Assembly: GCF_041296385.1 (NCBI RefSeq)
Contig: NC_091014.1
Location: 66,348,578-66,412,577 of the forward strand
Direction of reading: 5' to 3'
From: Aphelocoma coerulescens
Taxonomy: Eukaryota; Chordata; Aves; Passeriformes; Corvidae
Length of the DNA: 64,000 nucleotides
Made by a program: the position numbers and the translations under genes. A model generated the notes under the pieces. It searched no databases. It was not told the origin of the DNA and saw only the letters and a list, made by a program, of their open reading frames with translations. Of this stretch, positions 26,701-39,728 are shown one piece after another (the stretch's first letter is position 1; each line of letters begins with the position of its first letter).

Positions 26701-29090
26701 ATGCACTGTTATACAGGATTATATTTATTATCCATTTCTCCCTTCCCGAGTGATCGTCTGAACTTCATTTGCCCAACTGCCTTTCACTTTAGATAAGGGG
26801 ATCATTCCCTCTCCTATCAGCTGAAATAAATTTTTCTCTGTTGCTACCTAAGTGCTCAGATAGAGCATTTTCTGTCTTCAAAACTAATCATTCAAAAATG
26901 AGATATATAAGCCCTTCCACCTCAAAGTAACAATCTCTTTGTACCATCAAGGGTAATTATTTAGGGGTCCCTTGTTTTGTTATGCTATTAATTTGATCAG
27001 AATTCCTACAAATACTGTCCTTGCTGGACATTATTCAATAATATCTTCCCCAAAGGCTAATTATTAAAAAAAAAAATCAAGTAACATTTTGTTGAAATTT
27101 TGTCTGCACCTCTTCAACTGACACTTGATACTGCAGCTAACTTGAGCTTTCCTCTTGCTGTGGTGCACTGGCAGGAGTCAAGACAATCAATCAAAGAGAT
27201 GTTCGCTGCTTCTGAGCTTTGGAAGGTGACGCCACCGGCCTGACTGAAGGCCCTGGCTAAGCAGATGGAACAGGATGCAACTGATGCAGGAAAGCAATTT
27301 TTGAGAGCTGCAGTTTCTTCTGCAGGCATGGTGAATATCTTCTTTGTTTCAATCCATTTGAGCAGTTCAGTTAGGAACTATTAAAGCTGAAAAATCAACA
27401 TTCGAGAAGAAAAAGTAAGATTGCCTATTTTCCCCTGTCAATCTAAACTCAAAGTGTGAGAGGGAAAGATCTACTTTCTCTAAGATTGTCAAAGCCATGG
27501 CTACCAGAAGCTTCCAATTTAATTCCCATCTCATTATTTCAGTTGTTTCATAAAATATTTTAAAATGCAAAGATACTTTTGAAATGCATCAAGCATATTT
27601 AAGATAGTTTTAATGAACAATTTTAAATGACCTCGAGTGAATTTTAATTGAATGTCAGTTTTCATATAACGAGAACCTGATGCAAATCATAAATAACTAA
27701 AAATGTCAAGTACTATTCACCCTTTTGTAACAGTAGAGGGTGAGAAATTAATTTTTTTGAATAAAATATTTTAAACCAAATCAGATGTATTTAATGTGTA
27801 TAGATATGATGTTAACTCTATAGATACAATGCTAACCTTCAGTTGAAAAATCAAAATAGCCAGATCTGCTAATACTGATTTATGTGATTTATGTTTACAT
27901 GCTCACCAAAAAAGAAAAATCCATTTCTCTTACAAAAGACAACTAAAATTTAAAAAGTGAAAAGAAGATCTAAATTGCCAATATCAAATCTTTCTGCTTG
28001 TTCTTTTAAAGAATAGTTAAACTTAAGGATTTGCATCCAGCCATCCTTGCCGCACCTGGAACATTTAATCAACAATTTTTAATATTAAAGACAAAAATAA
28101 ATAAGAACAATGCTTAGCACATTTGCTTTTTTTTTTTTTTTTTTCCCGTAGGAATTTATTACTCATATTTCCCATGGGGAAACCACACAGCCTCAAGATT
28201 TCCAAAAAAAGGTGCCTGTAATTACTTTTCTAAGCTTGTATTCATGCATCTGAATAAGTGAATTGATTGTGAATATGTTCTTCAGCTTCTAATAGGTCCT
28301 AACCATTAGGCCGATCAAAAATTTTTCAAGCACATTTATATTGTTGCAAAACCGCTGACATGTCAAAATGCAAACTTTCAAGATAAATACATACGTTTTG
28401 CCAGCAATGGAAGCTGTGGGGGAAGGTTTTCAGGTGCAGTTTTGGGGTTCTGAGCCTATGCCCAGAACACGGGAACTTCTCAGGGGGCAGCCGAGGGGTC
28501 CCCCCACCCCGGGCAGAGCCCATCTGCGAGTTTGGCTTCTGCTCGGTCATACAGAACCGTGTGTGGGGGTAGATGGTTTCCTTTATTTCCTCCAGAACAC
28601 TTCCCAGGGCTGTCTGTTTCATCCTGACATAGAAGAAATGTGCAAGGTAGAATTTTCTTGTCCAGAACGGGTATTTTCCAGCTCGGGATTTTCAGACGGC
28701 TGTTTGACCAGCAGTAAATCACCATGTGTACTAAACCCAGATGTAATTCCACTAACTGTTGCTGGATATCCAGCATGCTTTCTTGCCTAGCAGGCGACAC
28801 AGGAACATGCGAGCAGGAACTAAATTTATTCTTGTAAGGATTTGAATTTTTTTCATTTGAGAATCGCTCTGCAGTTGTGCAGTAAAGCCCTTTACATGTA
28901 ATTTGCCTCTCCTCAATGCATGCATTTAACTCTCCTGCTCTCTACTCATAATATCATAGGAGTGTAATATTATATATTTATGATTCGACGATGGCCTGAT
29001 TATGAAGCAGAGGGAAGCTGTGCGTGCTCGGTGCCTCTGAGAAATACACCAGGCGCTGTCAGGGAAGGGACCTTCCCTTGGCCACCTCCG
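17510..29090. other. Intergenic DNA up to the CpG island, no gene recognised
   Basis: Unique-looking sequence with the AT run at 23722-23755, a short GT run at about 26030-26042 and T18 at 28127. Distal regulatory elements of MPPED1 may lie here but cannot be told from a single sequence. Confidence 0.6.
23722..23755. repeat. AT dinucleotide microsatellite
   Basis: An uninterrupted run of about 16 AT units in intergenic DNA. Likely length-polymorphic; no gene is nearby. Confidence 0.95.
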
Positions 29091-30047
29091 TGTCCCCTTG
29101 TGCCCCGCCAGGACCGGACCTCCGGAGTCCCCCACGACGCCCCCGCGCCCTTCTCGCCCACCACCACCTGCGCTGCGGAAGGGACGGTCGGCTGCTCCCT
29201 CAGCCCCGGGGAGATGGCCGGAGAAACCCCCCGGAGTCCCGCAGCGAAACTTCCCCCTGACCGCTGCGGGAAGGATGGGGACGAGCGGGGCCCCCCCGCC
29301 AAAAGCCGGCGCGGAGTTCCTGCCTCCCGACTGCACACACACGCTACCCAAGGATGCTGCCTCAGCTGTGCCCCGGGCCACGCAGCCCCTCGGCGGGGCC
29401 GGAGGACGCAGCCTCCCCTCCCGCCGGAGGCGGCCCCGCGCCGCCCCCGCTGACCCGCGCCCGCGGCGGGAGGGGACAGCCCGCGCTCCGCCGCAGCGCA
29501 GCCCGGCCGCGGGCACGGAGCACCGGGGCCATGCAGCGCCGCAGCCCCGGCGCATCACCGCTCCGGCCGGGGGGGGAGGAGGCAGGGCCGGCAGTGGGGG
29601 ATTCCTGGCCCCCCAAAGGAGGTGGGGGAGGCGGGGGAGGGGAGGCGGGGGGGAGGGGAGGCTGAGCTCCCGGAGAAGGAGACGATCGCTCGCACAAAAT
29701 CCTGCGTCCTCAAAGCAGCCCCGGCGGGCAGGGTATGTATTTGGGGGGGAGCCCCCGCCTCGCTGCCCCCGAAAGGATGGGGTCGGGGCTGGGTTCCGGG
29801 AGGCTGCCCCGGGCGGGAGGATCGCGCGCAGGGCCCGTTCCCGGTGCGGGATCGGTGGAAGGCGGTGAGGTTCGATCGCCTCCCCCGGCTGGGGACCGAG
29901 GAGACGGGGGGGATGGGTCCGCCTGTGTTGCCGTGCGAGGGTCTGAAACCCCCCCAGGCGCACCCCCCACCTACCCACCCCCAAGCGCGTCAGGGCTTTG
30001 CTTCTCCCAACCAAGCTTCCCCTTGGCTTCTTAAAAAAAAAAGAAAA

Positions 30048-30055
30048 TATAAATA
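30048..30055 (+). promoter_or_regulatory. TATA-like box inside the CpG island
   Basis: TATAAATA is followed by a further TA-rich run to about 30067. If functional on the + strand it would place transcription starts near 30075-30085, about 160 nt before the donor at 30242. The surrounding A-tract makes a chance match possible. Confidence 0.4.
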
Positions 30056-30074
30056 TATATATAATATCTATGCC

Positions 30075-30241
30075 CCAAAGCTAGAGAGAGTGAGGCGGGC
30101 GGGGGGGCCGAGGGGGGGGAAGGGCTTTTCTGAGGATCGGGAGAGAGGCGGAGGGAGAGGCGCTGGGAGCCTCGCAGCATCCCGTGCCCCGGCCCCGCGG
30201 CGCTGCTGCCGCCGGGCGTGCGGAGCGGGGTGCGGAGCAAG
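30075..30241 (+). other. MPPED1: Candidate non-coding exon 1 of MPPED1
   Basis: The stretch downstream of the TATA-like site is purine- and GC-rich and ends CAAG at 30241, followed by GTAAGG. That is a near-consensus 5' splice site in the correct orientation. No ATG-initiated frame in it continues convincingly into the coding exons, so it would be untranslated leader. The 5' boundary is estimated and other first exons may exist. Confidence 0.5.
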
Positions 30242-30663
30242 GTAAGGGCTGGCACCGCGCTCCGGGGACCCTGCCTGCCCCTCGGGCGCTGCTCTCCCTG
30301 GCCGTGCGAGCGCTTGCTGGCCAGGGCAGGGCGGCCGCTGCCCCGCCGTGCCCCGCCGCCGCCCAGCCGCGAAGTTACTTTGTTCGCAGAGTTGCCGCGG
30401 AGGCCGGGCTGGGACCCCCGGGCGCCCCGGCCGCTTGTCCCTTGCACCCCCCCCCGCCGTGCTCGGTGTCACCAGCCAACACCGCGAAGGAAGCCCCCGT
30501 GGAAAAGCCGTGCGCGCCTTCCCCGATAGTTTCCCCTCGCACAGCCGGGGGAAGGGGTGATGGAAGAGGAAGAACTTCCCTTTGTCGTAGGAGAGGATTG
30601 AGTGACCTCCAAAGTTTTGTTCCGGGAGGAAACCGCTCGATAAGTTTGGTAGGATTCATGCTG

Positions 30664-30671
30664 ATTTGCAT
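30664..30671 (+). promoter_or_regulatory. POU octamer motif just downstream of the CpG island
   Basis: ATTTGCAT is an exact octamer site, the binding sequence of POU-domain factors, about 420 bp inside intron 1. It sits in an AT-rich patch directly after the island. A single 8-mer match is weak evidence on its own. Confidence 0.3.
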
Positions 30672-30726
30672 GTAATTTATTGCGCTGTTATTTGGTATCC
30701 AGCACGCTCAAAGCAGTAGAGCAGAC

Positions 30727-30747
30727 AAAAAAAAAAAAAAAAAAAAA
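30727..30747. repeat. A21 homopolymer
   Basis: A run of 21 A about 490 bp into intron 1. Similar homopolymers occur at 28127-28144 (T18) and 48749-48766 (A18), and a T-rich stretch at 49002-49050. None is flanked by recognisable retrotransposon sequence. Confidence 0.9.
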
Positions 30748-33700
30748 TTGGAGACGTTTAGGTAGAGATTTCAGTTCTTTTCATTGCTTTCTTAGGACCA
30801 ACGTTTTAAATCTCGAAATTTCAGATGGGTAGTGTGGAATACTAAATAACAATAAATAATAAATGGGTATACTTGTCCGTGGGTAACACAGAGGGTACGG
30901 ATGGGAAGCGTGAAGAGACTGGGCCGATTTTAAACGTTCTATTCTCTTTGGCGGAAGATCAATCAGTAGTTGAAGATTCCTGCTTGTGCAGTCTGTACCT
31001 TGACAATATTATCATTAAGAGATCTGCGGATAATGTATGGTATTGATAGCCATTTCAACTTCAGTTAAATGAATTTTTTTGGTTTATTTAGAGTAGTGTA
31101 AAGGAGCTTTGGATATTTTGGATAAGCTGATAACTAAGCATGATTATTAAACTTTGTGATTGGCTCGTGATGAAGTGAACTCTCAGTTTTTTTAAGGTAG
31201 ATATTTAAAACGCAAGGCTGCATTTTAAAAGTGTATATCTGAAATTTGACTTCCAAAAAATCACGCATCTTTTGAGAAGACCAGTTAGGGAGTCATTGTA
31301 AAATGGCAATCTGTGTTGCACCTATTCATAATAAACAGTTTTGTAATGCCAGACACTGTAAATTATCTGGTAGTATACTACAAAAATGGGGGGGGACGGA
31401 GAGGGGGGACTGATTTCTATTTGTATGTGGATTTCTTTGAAACTGTTAAATGTAATAGTTATCCCATGTGTGATACATATGTGAACTGATTAATATTAGT
31501 TACTACCTATGAAATTTCAATGGTATGTTTAAACAGTTTTAGCTTGGCTCTTGCGGTTTGTTTCATTGTCTCGAGCTATCCGAGACACAACAATCTTTAA
31601 CATTTCTTGCTTGTACATTATCCCCTCTATCTCCTTTCTTCTCTTCCTGCTCTCCTGTGGTGTAATTCAAAGAAGAGTAACTGCAGAGAATACCTGTATA
31701 TGTTCAAGTGAAGTAAAATGCCCATTTTAAAGATCCATGAGTGTTCTTGGTGGACAAGAGCCATCCCCTCACGCCCTGTATGAAAACCTTCCAGGCAGCT
31801 ATTAGTAAGAGACCTGCCTTGGTGTTAGTTTGTGATGCCAAACAACAAACATTAGAGAATACAAAGATAAAGCTGGTGCTCTGATCTTTGTTTAAACAGG
31901 TCATGGTTTTTATTTAATACTGCATGCTCATTATGGGAACTGTCAGCAGGAACGTAAAGCAGACTGGAGTTCTGATTTGGCATACGTTCATAGATGATTC
32001 TGACATTGACGTTTCTGCTTCTTCAGTTAATGGTTCATAGAATATAGTGTTGTTTGTGATCCTATTTGTTTAATTGAATGTACTATATGAAATCAGAAAA
32101 AAACCTCTAGATTAATGTCCTTCTCGGAACAAAACATGTTCAGATCTGCTGCCTCAGGTGCAGTCCTCCTGACCTGAAGAGTTACACAGAAGTGGACTTT
32201 TCTATTTAGTAGAACGCGTGGAAGTGTATAAAGAGATCATTGGGTTTTAAGTCAGCTAGAGTTCTGCCACTGAATTACGAGGAAGGAGACTCAAATCCCC
32301 TGAAACCAGGTAACTGCTTAGTCAATTACCCAGTCAGTTTCCTTTTTTCAGACATATGGAAACAATATCAAATAGTAATTAGAAAGTGCATTCATAATTG
32401 AGAATTTTAATCCATGAGAACAGTTTTCATCTCAGTTGGTTAATAAACATAATAGTTCAGTGCAGTCCATTTGATTCTTGCTGAATCTTGTTTTGAAGAA
32501 TTCAGAGGGGATGTGCAAGGTAAACTGAAGGAAAAGCCTTTCCACATGTTCAGTTACATGAAGGAATATTAGAATACTGCAATGTACAGTATGAACTTTC
32601 AAAATAAGACTCAGTGTAGCACTGGAAGCAAAGTGGTCTCTAATTGTTATTTCTAACTTAAAAGAAATGCTTCATTTTAAAACCTGGATATTCTAGGTTA
32701 TGTTCCAAAATATAAGCAAAGTTGGTAATGTGAGAGAGTTCTTTAAGGTCTTTGGATAGTTATCCTTTAACTTCCTCTTAGAAAATCATCTTTTCAGTCA
32801 ATGTTATTACAAATAAAACAGCATGAGAATGTGATGCTCGGGCAAGGTTGCAGAGTGACAGTCCCTGATAAGATCTATTGCAAAAAGTGGCAGAGCTGTT
32901 ACAGTACTGGCTGGTCCCCTGCTTCTGCAGTAACACCTCTGGAGGTAAAGCAGTTCATTCCTGGAGACTGCTCACTGCTTGACCTCGTTGTTGAAACTGT
33001 CAACAAGTGTGACAGTTTTGCCGTGATTTAACAAGGCAGTGGAAATTTTATTAGGATTAACAATTAGCCATCATGGTATACATGTGGTAGCTTGCAGTCA
33101 TAACTGATTTGGGATTCATTACAGTAACCTAAACACAAAATGCTTAGCATCTTCCATTCAGTCACTATTTAAAATGCTATGATTTACTGTGGGAGTAAAG
33201 ATTGAGTTCATAATATCATTTAAATATGTTGTATGCCGTGTCAAACTAATATTACTGTAGTAAGGATTCGTCTTTACTCAGACTGAGAGGTGTAATGCAG
33301 ATACACATTTCAATTGCAAGTATTAGCCCTCAGTTGTTACATATATCTAATTTGTACATTTCTGCTAAAACCAAGATTGTTGTATTTAGTGTATATCACT
33401 TTTCTTTGCAAGCTCACTTTTTATGTGGCATGTCCTTTTCACCTTTTAAATTGAATTCCTCTGCCATGCAGTCAGCCCAGCTTCCCTTATGACATCGAGG
33501 GTCTTGTCATTGAACCAAAGATTGAAGCCATCAGAGCAGCTGCACAAGTACCATATGAAGGAGGCTGATGGTGACTGATATTTTTGATTGTTTTTTACAT
33601 GCTTTCCTAATTGGCTGTTTTGCACAAGCCTCCTTTTTTGCCTGCTCTCGGAATCGCATCACTTCGCTTAACGTGCTGTGTAACTCCAGCACCCTGCACG

Positions 33701-36700
33701 CCACTTTATTCCTATCACCTTTTCCCTCCTCTCACTGACTCTTATCATATCCCATCTTCTTTCCACTTTTGTCTTTTGTGATGCTAATCTTGCATTATTT
33801 TTTCCTTCTCCGTAAAAGAAAATGGAAGGAACACAGTGTGCTGCCATTGCACCGATCATTCCTGTGCTACATTGTTTTCCTCCCATATCCTTTGTTGAGT
33901 TTCTGCAGACTGTAATCTGGGGCAGAGGCTGTTTTACTGTAGGGCTGTACAGTGTTCAGCATCATTTGCTGCTGGATTTCACCTGGTCTGTGGACACTCA
34001 TAATATGTAGCAATGAAAGGATTATTTTGGCTTTGTGGGACAGCCTTTCTTCTGGTTCTTTGGTAGAAAAGCAAAACATTTCTACTTGGAAGTTTTCTAT
34101 ACTGTATTGCTGTTCTGAGTTTTGTCCCTCAACACTTTGTCCCTAATATGAGTAGATTTTGGTAAAAGTTCAAGACACCTTGCCTGATGTAGTGGGGATG
34201 GGGTAGATTAAAGCTTAGTTACCGACAGAGGTTGACCGTCTTGTACCTTCAACAAGAATGACAATAAAATGTCACTTTCAACAATTTGTCAACATCAAAA
34301 AAGTGTTCAGATTTCACCATGTTGATCAAATAAAACAGAAGGGAAAAGAAAATTTAAAAAAAAGTACGATGAGTTCATTTCAGGACTTGGTTATTTTCCT
34401 CCCAAATATTTTTACGTTTTGATCGCCGTTTACTTTCCATCCCTAAACTGTGTCGTTTTATTTTAGCATTTTTTTATGTCACATGAAAATCTTTTCACCA
34501 GTGCAAATACAATTTTTCAAGGGAGTTTTTCAAGCAGCTGGTGAATCAGCTGATGGACAGTGCACAGATCTCGGAGCCACAGTTCAGGGGCAGCCTTTCT
34601 TTATCTCGTAGGGGGGCTCTTTGTGGACATGACTTCAGGGTAGGAGGAGTGACTGTTGACTGTTTTTTCCTTACATCCGTCCTGGAGGCAATACCTGGAA
34701 AAATAAAGGTAACAAACCCAGTGAGTCCCTCTGTGGACATGAATCAGAGGACATGAAGGGTTTCAATGGGATAGATGCAGCTAAATGAGGGAAAAGTGCA
34801 AACAGCAGAAGTAATATGACAGTGTACTTAATTTTCAAAGTTTTGTGTCTAAGACAAAATTGTAGCTGTTAAGGATTTGCTTGATTGATTTTATAATTTA
34901 TCTTCAGGCTTTAGTAAAATAAGATACACTGATCTCAGAAGTAGTATCACTATAAATATATTAACACGTGAGCTGTGTTCTACATCCCACCTTTGACATA
35001 TGTGCTGGTACTTTGGCGTTTCATTCATCTTGAGCTACGGGGATACATAGACCACTTCTCTTTTGTGCTGTTGTCCTCTCAAGGGTTGTTAACGTCAGAT
35101 TTCTTTCAGAAATCAGATGAGAATATTGGCATTAGAAATGAATCCACAGCCAAGAGGTGCTGCTGCACGAAGAGGGAAGACCCTGTGAATTTATTCTACA
35201 CAATTTGCACTGAAATCAGTTTGGATAAAGTGAGTGTCACAGGCAAGTGGCTTTCAGCCAGCAGGGCTTGTACTAGACTAGGAAATGAGGATGTGGCCAG
35301 CTGCCACAATAGAGTAAAGAAAAAGAACTTTCTTCAATTAAAAATTGAACCAAACTGTGTCTTAAATATGTTTCAGTACTTACATAGTCTTCTCAATCAA
35401 TAATATTTTGAGAGATTCAGGAGTTTAACCAGATGACATGCCCAAATTGCAGACTGAAATGTAGAATCAAGTCTCTACAACCCTAATTTATTCCTGCTGG
35501 AATGTCCATTTTTTGTAATTTCCCCACATAACCTGTATTTTGGGCTATTTTCCTTTAAAATGAGTATTTATCATTTGGGGACTTCTAATTTTTCCTGTAT
35601 GAATATATACACATGGTTTACAGTAACATAGGAGATTATGTATTCCTGCCAGAGACTAAGGCAAATTTTTTAGAGTGAGGAATGATTTCTGTGGCTCTTA
35701 GATATTTATTTAAAATTTCCTTCCCTAGAGGTAATTACTTATATAGATTAGCTACCTCTGCAGGTGTTTTTAGATAACTAACGGATGTATTGAGCAAAAA
35801 TAGTACCTTTTTCAGGAAAAAGATTTGGTTTTACTTAAGAAAAATGTATCCATTTAAATATTTCATTGAAATATGACAATATTTTATACATTCAGGCACT
35901 TTTGTACATAGGATTACAATAATGCATTTAACCTGGACAAATATTTAGTCTATTTGTAAATCTTCGAGCACTCCAGTGTTTCAGATATATTGGCTATATG
36001 GTAAAGCAGAAGTTTAAGGTGAAAACAAAGCAATATTATCAGGTTGTGTTGATTTTTCAGATTGAATAAATGAACAGTTTATTCATACGGATGAGAAATT
36101 GATTCTGAAAATGATACTGCTAATGAGCCAAAATATAATTAAATCTTCATAAATAGAATATTCAGTTGCTCTATAGTTTTGGGAACCAAGTAGGAAAATG
36201 AGAAAAAGTAATTTAAAATCATACAATCATTCAAAATAAGACTGACAAAGAAGGTTTCTAGGTGGTAACTGCTTTAAGTAAATACAGAATTCGATTTTTA
36301 GGTAAATGTGCCATTTTTGTGTTTCCTGAACTCAGTGTCTGCACCTTTTCCTGAGTGCCTGGTCAGAACTTTGGTGTACAGTAGGTACAGTATATTTTTG
36401 GATGAAACTTCAAGGAAGTGGATATTACCACATAGTCCCAAAACCTAATTAATTTATCTCATTTCCTACTTGCTGTGTCCATATAATCCTTTCATGACAG
36501 TTAAAGCTTACAAGTATGTTAGTGTTCTTTATAAAGAAAATAATGAGAGAAATGTGCAATATTTATGTTTGAGAGCAAAGGAAGTAATTCATTTCAAGGA
36601 AAAAATAATTCAGTCAAGAATTTTCTCATACTGTATGTGACAGGTCGTTACAACCTGCAAAGGAGAACAATGACATGTATTTTAGAATGGTGAGAAATAC

Positions 36701-39700
36701 CTTGGAGGATTTTGTTGCTTCTTGTTTGGTTTTTTTTTTTTTTTTAATGCAGGTTAAGGTGATTGGAATTATAGAGAAATAGAAGGTTTATTGAAGTCAC
36801 TGATTTTTTTGCATGTTAGAAACCAGATTGCTCGGTGCCCTGTAGATCTGCAGTTAACAAATACGTGAGATATATGATGAGGCACTGAAGTGTTCATTGA
36901 TATGTGAAATATGAGATTCTAAACAGAAGAGGACAAAACCAGTAGGGTTTTGAGGCTTACAGGTAATTCAGAATTATGTCCCCTGGTTTTGCTTATATGG
37001 GTGGAAGTAGCTATGACTTCCAGGGAAAAGATACGGTCAGAGAACTGAGTATTATTTGATTGACAACAGTTATCGAATTTAGATTTGCTGGCACAGAAAA
37101 TCACCTCAGATGTTTTTTTAAAAAGGCTTAGAAGTGCATATTTAGTTTTAGTTATTTTTTAAATGCAATGGGAAATGTTCCTGTCTCCGACAAATCATAT
37201 TCGTGTAGGAAGCCTAATGATTCCATCGGTAGAAGTGTGAATGATCAAAATTAAAATCCACAAGTGACTCCATGACATTTGATTGTACTGCCTTCCCTTT
37301 AAAGTCCTCATTTCTCAGGTGAGCACACCAGGCTGCCAAGGGGAGGCTCAGTGGTTTTGGTTTCCCAGGACCTGCATGCTGTTTCAGAAGAGGAAGAGGA
37401 GAAAGAGGAGAGTATATCCCTCTGGAAAGGCTTTCATCTGCAGAGTGATTTCCCTGGCTCATCCTTTCCCACAGAATAATGCCTTTTTAGGATTATTTCA
37501 ATATTCATTTTCCAGTGGCAGAACTGAAGATAGCAGATTGATTCCATTGATTGGCCTCTATCTGAACTGTCTGAAATGGGTATTTTAGCAAAAAGCCTTA
37601 GTATTTTCAGCTTATTTCTCAGAGTAAGCGGTTTCTTTTCTAGTCTCAGTATGTTCCCTTACTGGTGGTCAGTTTATAACAAGCATTTGTCAGGAGGTTA
37701 AAGCAAAATCAGGAATTTGTGATAGCGAAGCTGGTGGTTATAAAGATGTTACTGTGACAATTTGGACCATTGATGCAGAGTACTCTGTAATGATTTTTTG
37801 TGGGTTTAAATAAAGGGTCTACTTCCCCTTGTAGGGGATAATCTGACGGTCTATGAAGGGCACTGTAGTATAGGGAAGACCTGGGCCCTTGTTAAAGCTC
37901 TTGGAAGAGTTCCTGGTTAGCAGTGTCCGAGCTTTGCACGAGAAGCAAGTGTGGCACCGTGTGGTCTCGCGCTCCCCTTGAAGGTACTTTGCTGCTCTTG
38001 TCTTACTGGCTTTCCCTGAAAAAAATACAGCTCTGATGTTTTATAGCTTCATGGAAATGCTTCTTTTGTTTTTCTTTTTTTGATACTAAATTTTGTTCTT
38101 TCACTGCCTTTCCAAACCCCAGCTTGTCAGGCTGTCTGAGCAAAATGAACAACGTTTTCTGTAGCTGCCTCTTTGCCCCTGGCCTTGGTACTGCTGAGAG
38201 TCCCAGCATTCTCTTCTTTCTGTGTCTGACTGGTGGTGAAAAATCTGGCAACTGTCCCTGTTGAGGTCTTGCTGGGATGTGCCACAGTCACATTGTGCTT
38301 CTTGACCTCCAGAGTTTGCAGCTTAGCAAAGTTCATTCCTCAGCAGAGAACACCTTTATAGTTTTCTCCCAATTCATAACTTCTTTTTTTTTTTAATATC
38401 ATTTTCATCATCAATATTTTATCTTGGTTTCTAATTATTATTTCAGTGACATCTGCTTGAGTCATGTTGCTTCAAGTCTGGATTCATATTGTGTGCTGCT
38501 GGAATTATTTTCAAGAAGTGTCAGTGGTGTTTTTAGACTTCAGACAAAGGGTGGATGATGGAGAGAGCAGTGGGGACAGTGGAGTGAGATATGGGGAGGG
38601 ACAGTGGACATGAGAATGAGCCTAGAATAAAACAAAATCTGTGAGTGGGGAAGTGACATTAAAATAAAACATTGGCTTGAAATGAGAAAAAAAACCCAAA
38701 AAGGTAAATAGGATGCATAAAAAGGCTGGGAAGTTTGTGCAAAAGGGGAAATATTTATGCTACCTATACTAGAAAGGTGTGAGATACAACACCAGAAATT
38801 TCAGGCTGAAAAAAGTTAAAGAAAAATCTTAATACAAAGATTTATTTGAGGACCTCATAAAGTACTTAAATATGTCTGGGTAGTCCTACCTCCCTAGTCC
38901 AGTAATTCTTTAGGAGAGATGTTTCAACCTGCACAGTTTATGGCCTGATGTGAAGCCTTCTGAAGGCTGGAGCAGTGTCCACTGTACGCAGTGGAATTTG
39001 GGGCCCATTTGAGCACACGCTGGAGAAAACAGCAGGAAAATAATGTACAGAGAACATTCCTGCCTTCAGTAAGAAGATGGCTTAGCTGATTTAATAGCTT
39101 TTTCTCAGTCTGTGATTCCAACAGCCAGGTTTGTGATATTTATTTTAGTATTCATGTTCTTGCAGTCCTTTTTACATTTCTCTGTTTTTCCCTGGCAGAC
39201 ATCCCGCAGCTCCATAAGTCTGGGGGAAGAGGATGGTTAGCATGTTGTTGCTGTGGGGATTTGAGTCTTAACTCTCTGTGTTGGTAATGCTGGGCATATA
39301 ATTTTAAAACTTGCATGCTACAGAAGCAGATAATTATTTCCCTGCTGCATTTTATACTGTGGTTTGGGAAAGCAATACATTTCAGCATATTAAAAGAGAG
39401 AAAAAGTTATGAGTTGGGGGACTATTGGAAATGGAAACAGAAAGAGGGGAGTAATGGGTGTCAGTCTGGTTATCAGTCAAGCTGGAAGGAGACAGCTTGT
39501 TCTGTCGAACACCAAGAATGTCAGTAGTCAGCCAATCACTTATGCAGGAAGAAAACCATAGACTGAAAGGTAAGGTTCAAAGACATCTGTGTATGTTTCT
39601 GAAATGAGCTTGAAATCAGCTTGCTATTGAATTACACTTACTGATCCTGTGTGTTACATAGATGATTTCTGTTTAGCACTGGGTATTCCTACGATTGCTA

Positions 39701-39728
39701 TTTATTTTATTTTTATTGCAGGATCTGT

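Larger units (their letters stand above)
29091..30560. promoter_or_regulatory. CpG island, probable MPPED1 promoter
   Basis: About 1.5 kb of very GC- and CpG-rich DNA stands out sharply from the AT-rich flanks. It has many GC-box-like sites, long G runs on both strands and frames open in all directions because stop codons are rare at this composition. It lies 12.5 kb upstream of the first coding exon of MPPED1 and ends with a good donor on the + strand. An AT-rich interruption at about 30032-30067 contains a TATA-like site. A divergent minus-strand transcript is possible but nothing specific supports it. Confidence 0.85.

Noticed and set aside
1..28900. 5' exons of SCUBE1, the expected neighbour of MPPED1 in other vertebrates, on the minus strand
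   Set aside because: I looked for a signal-peptide exon or cysteine-rich EGF exons among minus-strand frames and saw none; the neighbour is probably further left.
28926..30675. Long overlapping open frames on both strands (up to 362 codons) in the CpG island
   Set aside because: All six frames are open at once because of extreme GC content. The products are Pro/Arg/Gly/Ala-rich with no domain, and no conserved start or splice pattern supports them.
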